From positions 1 to 8,374 of the forward strand of contig JBGAOK010000120.1 in the NCBI GenBank assembly GCA_044221805.1: a DNA stretch of 8,374 bases, read 5' to 3'. Position numbers and translations under genes: made by a program. Of this stretch, positions 1 through 6,524 are shown one piece after another; the stretch's first letter is position 1, and each line of letters begins with the position of its first letter. Source of the stretch: Meridianimarinicoccus sp044221805. Its GTDB lineage: Bacteria; Pseudomonadota; Alphaproteobacteria; Rhodobacterales; Rhodobacteraceae. The notes beneath the pieces were generated by a model that saw only the letters and a program-made list of their open reading frames with translations, did no database searches and was not told the origin of the DNA.

Positions 1-129
1 CGCCATCGAAGTGTCCCCGGGGTTCAGGTCGGGGTGCAGCTTCTTGGCCAGCGCCCGGTAGGCCTTCTTGATCTCGTCCTGGCTGGCGGTCCGGGCGACG
101 CCCAGGATGTCGTATGGATCGTCGCTCAT
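1..129 (-). CDS. J-domain (DnaJ/CbpA-like) cochaperone, N-terminal part only
   Basis: The gene is read leftwards from an ATG at 129 and leaves the window after 43 codons, so only the start of the protein is visible. Those residues are a J-domain: YDILGV at 6-11, the helix II segment EIKKAYRALAKK at 19-30, and the diagnostic HPD tripeptide at 32-34 followed by LNPGD. In this family the HPD loop stimulates the ATPase of an Hsp70 (DnaK) partner. The opening MSDDPYDILGV differs from housekeeping DnaJ, which usually begins near MxKRDYYEVLG, so a CbpA-like or other accessory J-protein is more likely. The domains that would settle this (Gly/Phe region, zinc fingers, C-terminal domain) lie outside the window. 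A G-rich tract just upstream of the ATG is the only possible ribosome-binding site. Confidence 0.9.
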   Translation of the reverse strand, partial: MSDDPYDILGVARTASQDEIKKAYRALAKKLHPDLNPGDTSMA

Positions 130-314
130 GCCCCGATGCCCCCCGACCGGCGGCCCGCATGACGGCCGGTCCTTTCCCTGCTCGGACCACATCTAGGGGC
201 TGGGCGGGCGTGCCGCAATCGCCTGCGGCGCGGCACGGTTCCGCACCGCTGCGGCACCCTGCCCGCACCCCGGCCCGGATCGTGTCCGTTGACGGATCGG
301 CCTTCGGATCAGGA
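130..314. other. Intergenic gap with GC-rich inverted repeats
   Basis: This 185-bp stretch separates the J-protein start from the stop of the phosphatase gene; both genes are on the minus strand. It contains a 7-bp inverted repeat, GTGCCGC (210-216) with GCGGCAC (230-236), and next to it a small CCGCA/TGCGG hairpin. They could form RNA structure after the phosphatase stop. Neither is followed by a T tract on the minus strand, so a Rho-independent terminator is not supported. No convincing promoter or short gene was seen. Confidence 0.4.
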
Positions 315-1112
315 TCAGACCGGGGCCAGCCGGGCCGTGATCGCCGCCACCAGATCCGCGTTGCCGGCGATCACCGGGCCGCCCTCGGCGATGCCGGCGC
401 CGGGCGGCAGATAGGGCGCGTGGCTGCCGCCCGCGGCGCGGATCAGCGCCAGCCCCGCCACCGCGTCCCAGGGCCACATGTGGCGTTCCACATAAGCCTC
501 GACTCGCCCTGCCGCCACATAGGCCAGCATCAGCGCCCCGGCGCCCACCTGCCGGAACCCGGCGCCATCCGCCATCAGCGCCACCACGTCCCCGGCAAAG
601 CGATCGACCGGCACCCGGCGGTTGTGGCCCAGGCCCAGGCTGGCCCGGTCGAAGCCGCTGATCCCGCTGACCTTCAGGGCCGCGCCGTTGACGCTGCCGC
701 CGCCCGCGGCGGTTCCCGCGAAGGTCTCGTCCCTGAGCGGGTCGTGAATCACCCCCAGTACCGCCGCACCGTCTTGCCAGAGGCCGATCGAGACGCACCA
801 GTTGTGGGTGCCCTTGAGGAAGTTGGTGGTGCCGTCGAGGGGATCGATGCACCAGACCGCCCCCGACACTCCGGTGCCGGACAGGCCGGTCTCCTCGCCC
901 AGGAAGGCATCCGCCGGGAAGGCCGGGCGCAGCCGGGCAAGGATGATCTCCTCGGCCTCGCGGTCGGCGTTCGAGACGAAGTCGTTGACGCCCTTCTGCT
1001 CGACCGCCAGCCGGTCCCTTGCGCCGTAATGGGCCACCAGCGCCGCGCCCGCGGCGCGCGCGGCCGCCACCGCTGCGACCAGCCGCCTGTCCAGTTCCGC
1101 GTCGTTTGTCAT
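315..1112 (-). CDS. Inositol monophosphatase family protein (SuhB/HisN-like phosphatase)
   Basis: A complete 265-residue protein, the usual length for this family of Mg2+-dependent, Li+-sensitive phosphatases. All metal-site motifs are visible: the KGVNDFVSNAD segment at 40-50, GEE at 72-74, WCIDPLDGTTN at 87-97 with the two metal-binding Asp (90, 93), and WDAVAG at 215-220 with the third-metal Asp 216. The enzyme should hydrolyse a small cytoplasmic phosphomonoester. Inositol-1-phosphate, histidinol phosphate (HisN) and sugar or nucleotide phosphates are all known substrates in the family, and motifs alone do not separate them. The ATG at 1112 was chosen because AGGGGA lies upstream of it and the homologous region begins close by; the longer upstream reading is low-complexity Arg/Pro/Gly. 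The gene diverges from the sugar kinase at 1403, which hints at, but does not prove, a sugar-phosphate substrate. Confidence 0.92.
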   Translation of the reverse strand: MTNDAELDRRLVAAVAAARAAGAALVAHYGARDRLAVEQKGVNDFVSNADREAEEIILARLRPAFPADAFLGEETGLSGTGVSGAVWCIDPLDGTTNFLKGTHNWCVSIGLWQDGAAVLGVIHDPLRDETFAGTAAGGGSVNGAALKVSGISGFDRASLGLGHNRRVPVDRFAGDVVALMADGAGFRQVGAGALMLAYVAAGRVEAYVERHMWPWDAVAGLALIRAAGGSHAPYLPPGAGIAEGGPVIAGNADLVAAITARLAPV

Positions 1113-1402
1113 CGTCGGGCCTGTCCCCTGCTGGCCGGCGCCCGCCTGGCGATGTGCCGCGGGGCCGGGCTCGTGTGCCGGCGCTCCGGTGGGTCCGGGG
1201 CGGGAGGCGCGGCAGGATCTTGCCCCTGCGCGCCGATCCGGCTTCCGGCCACCGGGCCAGTCCTTCCTTAGCACGCCGCTCCGGGACAGGGGAATCCCTG
1301 CCCCGCCGTCGCGGCGGCACCGCGCGGCCGCGCCTGCCCGGCGGCAGCCCTGCCGGCATCCAGACCATGGACCCGCCGGATCAGGTGGCCTATCGCTTGG
1401 CC
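1113..1402. other. Divergent intergenic region, no promoter recognised
   Basis: This 290-bp, extremely GC-rich segment lies between the divergent starts of the phosphatase and kinase genes and must hold both 5' regions. No good -35/-10 pair, palindromic operator or T-rich tract was found on either strand. Open frames crossing it in several registers give Arg/Pro/Gly-rich sequence typical of non-coding GC-rich DNA, so no small gene is called. An in-frame ATG at 1367 would add 12 residues to the kinase but lacks a ribosome-binding site. Confidence 0.4.
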
Positions 1403-2905
1403 ATGTCGGTCCCTGACCCGCAGATCCTGACCGTCGACGTGGGCACCGGGTCGGTGCGGGCCGCGCTGGTCGACCTGCACGGTACGGTGAGCGCGCTGCG
1501 CTCGGCGGCGCATCCCACCCGCTATCCGCGCCATGGCTGGGTCGAACAGGCCCCGGCCGATTGGTGGGCCGGCGCCTGCCGGGTGATCGGCGCGACGCTG
1601 CGCGCCGGGGGCGCCGCGGCCGGGCAGGTGGTGGCGGTGGTCTGCTGCGGGCAAATGCACGCCCCGGTGCTGATCGGCGCCGATGGTGCGCTGGTGCGCG
1701 ACCATGTGCCCTTGTGGAACGACAAGCGCGGCGCCGCGGCCGCCCGGGCCCTGAACGCACAGGCCGATGCCGGCGAGCTGCCGCCGGCGGTGAACCCCGC
1801 GACCACAGCCTGGCCGGGGGTCAAGCTGGCCTGGATCGCCGAGCACGACCCGGCGGCGCTGGACTCCGCCCGGGCGCTGCTGATGCCGAAGGACTATCTG
1901 AACTTCCGCCTGACCGGCGTGGCGGCCATGGACTGGACCGAGGCCGGCAGCAGCTTCCTGTCCGATCCCGGCCGCGGCTGCTGGTCGGACGCCGCCGCCG
2001 CGGCGCTTGGGGTGCCGAGGCACCTGCTGCCGCCGATCCTGCGCGGCGAGGACCAGGTCGGTTGGATCACCGCCGCCGCCGCCGAGGCGACCGGGCTCGG
2101 CCCCGGCACCCCGGTCTTCGTGGGCGTCGGAGATTACCCGGCCGCGGTCCTTGGCACCGGCGCGACCGGGCAGGGGCAGATCGCCGACATCACCGGCACC
2201 TCGTTCCTGCTGACCCGCATGGTCGAGGCCCCGATCCGCCATCCCGAGGTGATGAACATCGCCGCCGCCACCGGTGGCTGGGGTGCCTTCGCGGTTGTCG
2301 ATGCTGCCGGCGACGCGATCCGCTGGGCCAGCCGGGCGCTGGACGACGACCGGCAGGATTATCCGGCGCAGTCGGCCCTGGCCGGCACGGCGCCGCCGGG
2401 GGCGGGCGGGATCATGTTCCTTCCCTTCCTGACCGGCGAACGGCTGGGACAGGGACCGGACTCGCGCGCCGCCTTCCTCGGGCTGACCGCCCGGCACGGC
2501 CCGGCCCAGTTGCACCGCGCGGTGATGGAGGGCGTGGTCCTGGCCATGCAGGAGGCCTTCGCCCCGATCGCCGGGACGCCGGGGGCGGCCGCCGACCGGA
2601 TCGTCGCCGCCGCGGGGGGCGCGCGCTCGGACCTCTGGCTGCAGATCAAGGCCGATGTCTTCGACCTGCCGGTGGTCGCCACCGCCGAGGTCGAGGCCGG
2701 GCTGGTCGGCTCGGCCGCGCTTGGCCTCGCCGGGCTGGGGCACCACGCCAGCGCGGCCGAAGCGGCGGCGACGCTCGTGCGTTACCGGCCGGCGATCCTG
2801 CCCGACCCGGACCGCCACGCCCTCTATGCCGAGTTGGCATCGCGCTTCGCCGCGATCCGCCGCCACACCGCCGCGATCAACGCCATTCTGGAGCAGGACG
2901 GATGA
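1403..2905 (+). CDS. FGGY-family carbohydrate kinase, xylulokinase-like
   Basis: A 500-residue protein, typical of FGGY kinases, which phosphorylate sugars or polyols with ATP. The N-terminal ATPase fold has DVGTGS at 12-17. XylB-like landmarks follow: GQMH at 83-86, LWND at 104-107, MPKDYLNFRLTG at 161-172, the catalytic-base region GVGD with Asp 244, LPFLTGER at 340-347, and the C-terminal nucleotide-binding GGARS at 405-409. GQMH, WND and PKDYL point to the xylulokinase branch. However, E. coli XylB has GGDN at the catalytic Asp and this protein has GVGDY, so the exact sugar is uncertain. The ATG at 1403 puts the fold eight residues from the N-terminus; AGGTGG about 14 bp upstream is a weak, distant ribosome site. 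An ATG at 1367 is the alternative. The stop overlaps the HAD gene start, so the pair is probably translationally coupled. Confidence 0.9.
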   Translation: MSVPDPQILTVDVGTGSVRAALVDLHGTVSALRSAAHPTRYPRHGWVEQAPADWWAGACRVIGATLRAGGAAAGQVVAVVCCGQMHAPVLIGADGALVRDHVPLWNDKRGAAAARALNAQADAGELPPAVNPATTAWPGVKLAWIAEHDPAALDSARALLMPKDYLNFRLTGVAAMDWTEAGSSFLSDPGRGCWSDAAAAALGVPRHLLPPILRGEDQVGWITAAAAEATGLGPGTPVFVGVGDYPAAVLGTGATGQGQIADITGTSFLLTRMVEAPIRHPEVMNIAAATGGWGAFAVVDAAGDAIRWASRALDDDRQDYPAQSALAGTAPPGAGGIMFLPFLTGERLGQGPDSRAAFLGLTARHGPAQLHRAVMEGVVLAMQEAFAPIAGTPGAAADRIVAAAGGARSDLWLQIKADVFDLPVVATAEVEAGLVGSAALGLAGLGHHASAAEAAATLVRYRPAILPDPDRHALYAELASRFAAIRRHTAAINAILEQDG

Positions 2906-3546
2906 TGCGCTACAAGGCCGTCCTGTGGGACATGGACGGAACGCTGATCGACAGCGAACCTGTCGCCGTCGAGGCGCTGCGCCGCGCCATGGCCGAAGCC
3001 GGGCTGCCCGAGGTGCCGGACCTGCACGAGCAGGTGGTCGGGCGCGCCGCCGACGATATCTACGACTGGTTCGTGCGCGATTTCGGCCTCAGCCTCGACC
3101 CGGTGGCCTGGGAATGGCGCAAGTACCGGCACCATGTCGCCGCCGCTGACCGGCTGGCCGGGTTTCCCGCGGCGCTGGCGGCGTTCCGCGCGCTGGATGC
3201 GCAGGGCGTGGGGCAGGCGATCGTGTCGAACAGCGACCGGGCCATCGTCGACCGGCAGTTGTCGATCGTCGGGCTGACCCGCCCGGGGCGGATCAGCGTC
3301 TCGCGCAATGACGTGCGACGGGGCAAGCCCGATCCCGAGGGTTACCTGCGGGCGGCCTGGCTGCTCGCCGTGGAACCGGCGGAGTGCCTGGTGATCGAGG
3401 ACAGCAGCAGCGGCGCCGCGGCGGGGCTGGCGGCCGGGATGCGTACCCTGATTGTGCCGCACGCGGGCTTCCCGCCGCCGCAGGGGACCGAATCCCTGCC
3501 CGACATGGCCGACCTTGCCCGGCTGGTCCGGGGCGCGGCGGCCTGA
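2902..3546 (+). CDS. HAD-family hydrolase, beta-phosphoglucomutase/sugar-phosphatase-like
   Basis: A 214-residue haloacid-dehalogenase-superfamily protein with all four motifs: I, DMDGT at 10-14 (nucleophile Asp 10, acid/base Asp 12); II, SNS with Ser 109; III, Lys 142 in RGKPDP; IV, EDS at 166-168 binding Mg2+. An alpha-helical cap (about 17-88) sits between motif I and the core, as in subclass I enzymes such as phosphoglycolate phosphatase, 2-deoxyglucose-6-phosphatase and beta-phosphoglucomutase. The start ATG at 2902 overlaps the kinase stop (ATGA). GGAG at 2890-2893 gives an 8-nt spacing; the adjacent ATG at 2905 is equally possible. Coupling to an FGGY kinase suggests the enzyme dephosphorylates or isomerises a sugar phosphate from that pathway, possibly clearing a toxic side product. 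The substrate is not determined by sequence. The unit ends here and faces the palindromic element at 3568. Confidence 0.92.
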   Translation: MMRYKAVLWDMDGTLIDSEPVAVEALRRAMAEAGLPEVPDLHEQVVGRAADDIYDWFVRDFGLSLDPVAWEWRKYRHHVAAADRLAGFPAALAAFRALDAQGVGQAIVSNSDRAIVDRQLSIVGLTRPGRISVSRNDVRRGKPDPEGYLRAAWLLAVEPAECLVIEDSSSGAAAGLAAGMRTLIVPHAGFPPPQGTESLPDMADLARLVRGAAA

Positions 3547-3567
3547 CCGGGCCGATAGCCTTCAGCC

Positions 3568-3626
3568 GGGGCGCAAAAGCCTTGCGAAGGCTTTTGGCAA
3601 AAGTCTTCGGAAGACTTTTGCGCCCC
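3568..3626. terminator. Symmetrical nested palindrome, probable bidirectional terminator
   Basis: Two perfect hairpins lie side by side: AAAAGCCTT/AAGGCTTTT (3575-3595, loop GCG) and AAAAGTCTT/AAGACTTTT (3599-3619, loop CGG). A 7-bp clamp, GGGGCGC (3568-3574) with GCGCCCC (3620-3626), encloses both. The element is almost symmetrical about base 3597, so the outermost arms can also pair with each other with few mismatches, giving alternative folds. Each hairpin ends in TTTT on either strand. It lies 21 bp after the HAD stop and 51 bp after the opposing pcaB-like stop, an ideal place to end both convergent transcripts. Confidence 0.75.
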
Positions 3627-3650
3627 CCGGTGCGGCATCCCCGGTGCGGC
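3625..3650. repeat. 12-bp direct repeat, 14-bp period
   Basis: CCCCGGTGCGGC occurs at 3625-3636 and again at 3639-3650, separated by AT. The copy overlaps the right edge of the palindromic element. It looks like a minor local duplication in the convergent gap and has no evident function. Confidence 0.5.
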
Positions 3651-3677
3651 GGCGGCGCGCTGCGCGGGAGGCGTGGC

Positions 3678-4760
3678 TCAGTCCGCCTCGCCGAGCCGGG
3701 TGATGCCGGCGAGGAGTTCGCCGGCCCGGGCCACCGCCGCCGCGGTGGTCATCGCCATCGCCGGCAGTTCCATCCATTCCAGCGTCCAGGCGGCGCCCGA
3801 ACGCTCCTGCTCGTGCACCAGCGCCTGGTGCATCCCCGCCAGGGCCCCGGCATTGTAGCGCGCAAAGGCCACCAGAAGCTCGGCCCGCACCGGGTTCTGC
3901 TTGTGCGCCATGGCCGAGCTGCGCCCGCCGCCCGCCAGGGCGATCGCGTCCACCCCCTGCTGCGCCATCAGCGCCACGTCCTGGCCGAGCTTGCCGAGGC
4001 TGCCGCTGACCAGCGACAGCCAGCCGGCATACTCGGCCAGCCCCGCGCGCATCGCATGCCAGGCCCGCGGCGCCGGCTGCAGCCCGAGCCGGTCCGCAAG
4101 CGCCGCGGCCAGTGCCGCGCCCCGGTCGCCGGCCCCGCGCCGGTCGCCCACCGCGCCGCCGAACTGGACCCGCTCCACGCCGGGCCGCAGCGCCGCCAGC
4201 CGGGCCAGATGGCCCTCGAGCGGCAGCCGCCAGGTCGCCAGCCGGTCCGCCACGGTGACCGGCAGCGCCGCCTGCATCCGCGTCCGCGCCATCAGCGGGC
4301 GGGCGCCGAAGCCGGCCTCCAGCACCGCCAGCCGGTCGACCAGCCCGGCGATCCCGGCCGCCAGATGGTCCGAGACATCGCGCAGCGCCAGCACCGTCGC
4401 GGTGTCGATCAGGTCCTGGCTGGTGGCGCCGGCATGGACCAGGGGCACCAGGTCGGGCCCGGCCCCGGGCAGCCCGGCCACATGGGCCTTCAGCTGGGCG
4501 ACGAAATCCGGCACCGCCAGCCCGTCCTCGGGGATCGCCGCCGCCAACCGCGCCATGTCGGGGCGGAAGCTCCGGATCGCCGCCGCCGCCGCCGCCGCCC
4601 GGCCCGGATCCGCCAGCCCGAGCGCCCCCAGCGCCTCGGCCAGCGCCGCCTCGAAACCGAGGAAATCCGCCGCCGTCCGCTCGGCCGAAAACACCCGCGC
4701 CACCACCGCATCCACAAACAGCGGCGAAAAGAAACCGTTCTGCAGCGTCAGAGGGTTCAT
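3678..4760 (-). CDS. pcaB: 3-carboxy-cis,cis-muconate cycloisomerase (PcaB-like), fumarase/aspartase superfamily
   Basis: A 360-residue, largely helical lyase-fold protein, close to the short PcaB proteins of alphaproteobacteria. Family blocks are HAGATSQDLIDTA at 109-121, the central VQFGGAVGD at 198-206, the AGWLSLVSGSLGKLGQDVALMAQ stretch from 245 to 267, the signature loop SSAMAHKQNP at 281-290, and HEQERSGAAWTLEWMELP from 316. True PcaB cycloisomerises 3-carboxy-cis,cis-muconate in the protocatechuate branch of the beta-ketoadipate pathway. Relatives cleave fumarate from succinyl-amino compounds. The usual SSxMPxKxNP signature here has Ala in place of Pro, and a seven-Ala run occupies 55-61. 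The start at 4760 has an excellent AAGGAGA, 9 nt upstream. No other pca gene is visible. The gene follows the MHS transporter on the same strand, so the cycloisomerase name rests on similarity and the true substrate may differ. Confidence 0.85.
   Translation of the reverse strand: MNPLTLQNGFFSPLFVDAVVARVFSAERTAADFLGFEAALAEALGALGLADPGRAAAAAAAIRSFRPDMARLAAAIPEDGLAVPDFVAQLKAHVAGLPGAGPDLVPLVHAGATSQDLIDTATVLALRDVSDHLAAGIAGLVDRLAVLEAGFGARPLMARTRMQAALPVTVADRLATWRLPLEGHLARLAALRPGVERVQFGGAVGDRRGAGDRGAALAAALADRLGLQPAPRAWHAMRAGLAEYAGWLSLVSGSLGKLGQDVALMAQQGVDAIALAGGGRSSAMAHKQNPVRAELLVAFARYNAGALAGMHQALVHEQERSGAAWTLEWMELPAMAMTTAAAVARAGELLAGITRLGEAD
4578..4599. repeat. (GCC)7 trinucleotide run inside the pcaB-like gene
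   Basis: Seven consecutive GCC units on the plus strand (4579-4599) encode a run of seven alanines at residues 55-61 of the PcaB-like protein. Length changes by whole units would stay in frame. The run falls in the N-terminal helical region, away from the signature loop. Confidence 0.7.
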
Positions 4761-4793
4761 GGCGATCAATCTCCTTGAGGTAAGCGGAAAACC

Positions 4794-4824
4794 GCGGGCG
4801 CGGGGGACTGGCCCCGCTGCCCGC
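4794..4824 (-). terminator. Strong hairpin between transporter and pcaB-like gene (attenuator or partial terminator)
   Basis: Read on the minus strand, a 12-bp stem (GCGGGC, one bulged A, GCGGGG, six-base loop CCAGTC, then CCCCGC and GCCCGC) forms 45 bp after the MHS stop. Four U residues (4787-4790) follow within a few bases. This resembles a Rho-independent terminator with a short T tract, placed before the strong pcaB ribosome site at 4771-4777. It could reduce readthrough so that the lyase is made in smaller amounts than the permease, or it could stabilise the 3' end of the transporter mRNA. Confidence 0.5.
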
Positions 4825-4868
4825 AACTGTCGTTTGCGTAACCCGTTCAGGGGCGGCTCCGCCGGATG

Positions 4869-6266
4869 TCAGGCGGCCCGCGCCTGGGCGATAGCCTGGT
4901 CGCGTTCCCGGTCATAGGCCGACTTCTCGACCGGACGGGCGGCCGGGTTGCCCAGGTCGCGCATGTGGACCCGGTAGGTCTCGCGGGCCGAGAAGGCTGC
5001 CAGGGCGGCGATCGCGGTGATGGCGAGGGTGATCGCGCCGACGGTCAGCGGGATGTTCGCGGATCCCGGCGGGGCGACGGCGGCGAAGATGGCCGGCAGC
5101 ATGGCGGTGAGGGTGGTGCCGATGTTCTGGCTGATCGCCATTGCCGAAACCCGGGTCCGGGTCGGGAACAGTTCCGGATAGAAGCTCGGGAACACTGCGT
5201 TGTAGCCCTGGTAGACCACGCCCCACATCAGGATCGACAAGAGGATGGCCAGCGGCACGCTGCCGATCGAGATGGCGTAGAGATAGCCGAAGGACAAGAG
5301 GCCCGAGCCGAGCGCACCGACGATCAGCGGCGGGCGGCGGCCGATCCGGTCCGACAGGTTGCCGACCATCGGGATCACCGCGACGGCGACGATGTTGCCC
5401 AGAACCGGGATCCACAGATAGACGTCCTTGTGGAAGCCGATGCCATAGGCCGCCTGCACCGCATAGGCGGCGCCGAAGATCGAGGTGACCACCGGGATCA
5501 CGTTCATCAGCGCCATCAGGATGACCCGGATCATGTCGGGCCAGCTGGTCCGGATCGCCTCGACGACCGGCGAGCGCGGCACGTCCTTGTGGGCGGCTTC
5601 CTCGGTGAAGGCGGGGGTCTCGCCCACTTCGCGGCGGATGATCCAGCCGGCGATGATGACGACAAAGCTCATCAGGAACGGCACCCGCCAGCCCCAGGAC
5701 ATGAAGGCCTCTTCGGGCATCAGGCGCGCCAAGGGGATGAACATGGCGGCGGCAAGGATCTGGCCGGCCTGGACGCCTTGCAGGGTGAAGCTGGCGAAGA
5801 ATCCGCGGCGTCCGAAGGGCGCATGCTCAAGGATCATCGAACTGGCGCCCGAGATCTCGCCGGCCACCGCGAAGCCCTGGATCAGGCGCAGAAGCACCAG
5901 AAGTGCCGGGGCCAGCAGGCCGACCTGGGCATAGGTCGGCAAGAGGCCGACCGCCAGGGTCGAGAAGCCCATCAGGAACATACAGACGATCAGCACCTGC
6001 TTGCGGCCGTGGGTGTCGCCCCAGTGACCCAGCACGAAGGCGCCGATCGGCCGGGCGACATAGCCCACGCCATAGGTCGCCAGCGAGGCGATGATCGCGG
6101 TGCGCGGGTTCCCGGACGGGAAGAAGATCTGCGGGAAAACCAGCGAGGCGGCCGTCGCGTAGATGAAGAAGTCGTAGTATTCCAGCGCCGAACCGATCCA
6201 GCCGCTGGCGGCGGCCTTCTTCGACTGGTGCCGGCCCTTGGGCTCAGGCGGGTTCAGGTCGGTCAT
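4869..6266 (-). CDS. MHS-family MFS proton symporter (ShiA/PcaT-like)
   Basis: A 465-residue inner-membrane transporter with about 12 hydrophobic segments. Signatures of the metabolite:H+ symporter family are the SALEYYDFFIYA first-helix motif at 26-37, the MFS loop 2-3 motif GHWGDTHGRK at 80-89, RLIQGFAVAGE at 127-137, the WGWRVPF segment at 191-197, and the second-half loop GNLSDRIGRRP at 302-312. Characterised relatives take up shikimate, alpha-ketoglutarate, proline/betaine or beta-ketoadipate (PcaT) with protons, so an organic acid or zwitterion is expected; the cargo is not readable from sequence. The ATG at 6266 has GGAGGAG 7 nt upstream; the in-frame extension to 6362 is rejected. It is the first gene of a minus-strand unit with the PcaB-like gene. 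A LysR-type operator and promoter lie about 200 bp upstream, suggesting control by the regulator encoded next door. Confidence 0.93.
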   Translation of the reverse strand: MTDLNPPEPKGRHQSKKAAASGWIGSALEYYDFFIYATAASLVFPQIFFPSGNPRTAIIASLATYGVGYVARPIGAFVLGHWGDTHGRKQVLIVCMFLMGFSTLAVGLLPTYAQVGLLAPALLVLLRLIQGFAVAGEISGASSMILEHAPFGRRGFFASFTLQGVQAGQILAAAMFIPLARLMPEEAFMSWGWRVPFLMSFVVIIAGWIIRREVGETPAFTEEAAHKDVPRSPVVEAIRTSWPDMIRVILMALMNVIPVVTSIFGAAYAVQAAYGIGFHKDVYLWIPVLGNIVAVAVIPMVGNLSDRIGRRPPLIVGALGSGLLSFGYLYAISIGSVPLAILLSILMWGVVYQGYNAVFPSFYPELFPTRTRVSAMAISQNIGTTLTAMLPAIFAAVAPPGSANIPLTVGAITLAITAIAALAAFSARETYRVHMRDLGNPAARPVEKSAYDRERDQAIAQARAA

Positions 6267-6474
6267 GGGGGGTCTCCTCCGGTGTTCGGTGCTCTGCTCG
6301 GTCATCCTTGGACAGCGGCGCATCTGTCGGAAGCAGATCCGCGTCTGGCTTCCCGTGAGCATCGCCGCCGAGAGGCTGTCCGGAATGTGTCGGGCGGAGG
6401 GCGCCCGGCCTCGCGCTGTGGGGTCCCCTATGGCCCCGGCGCGCTCCTCACGACTGGCCCGGGGTCATGAGACG

Positions 6475-6503
6475 ATCATGGGTCATGGGTGCCCTAGCGT
6501 CAA
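6475..6503 (-). promoter_or_regulatory. Putative sigma-70 promoter for the MHS-pcaB unit
   Basis: On the minus strand TTGACG (6503-6498) is followed after exactly 17 bp by CATGAT (6480-6475), a 4-of-6 match to TATAAT. Transcription would begin near 6468, leaving a leader of about 200 nt before the MHS start codon. The weak -10 fits an activator-dependent promoter, and the LysR-type box lies 21 bp upstream of the -35. Confidence 0.55.
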
Positions 6504-6524
6504 TTAACCGAATCTCAGCGTTCG

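Noticed and set aside
1019..1402. Long N-terminal extension of the kinase reading
   Set aside because: The extra residues are Arg/Pro/Gly-rich low-complexity sequence, overlap the divergent phosphatase gene, and precede the point where FGGY kinases begin.
1268..2866. Long open frame antisense to the kinase gene
   Set aside because: It is an Arg/Gly-rich shadow of a GC-rich gene; the kinase on the plus strand has every family motif.
3384..4778. Long plus-strand open frame across the convergent gap and antisense to the pcaB-like gene
   Set aside because: It runs through the palindromic terminator and opposes a gene with clear family motifs and a strong ribosome site.
4811..4830. Cobalamin-riboswitch-like string on the plus strand (GCTGCCCGCAACTGT)
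   Set aside because: It resembles the conserved GCxGCCCCCGCAACTGT core, but the rest of the aptamer is not present in order and the strand points away from both neighbouring genes. The same bases are accounted for by the 12-bp hairpin.
4836..4850. Third LysR-type half site (GTTACG on the minus strand) between MHS and pcaB
   Set aside because: Only one arm matches; there is no T-N11-A partner arm and no -35 at the 21-bp distance.
6267..6362. Upstream in-frame start for the MHS transporter at 6362
   Set aside because: The extension is Arg-rich with no family similarity, while the ATG at 6266 has a near-ideal GGAGGAG 7 nt upstream.
4866..6470. Long plus-strand open frame antisense to the MHS transporter
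   Set aside because: Its His/Asp/Arg/Gln-rich composition is what a complementary reading of a membrane protein gives, and no domain is recognisable.
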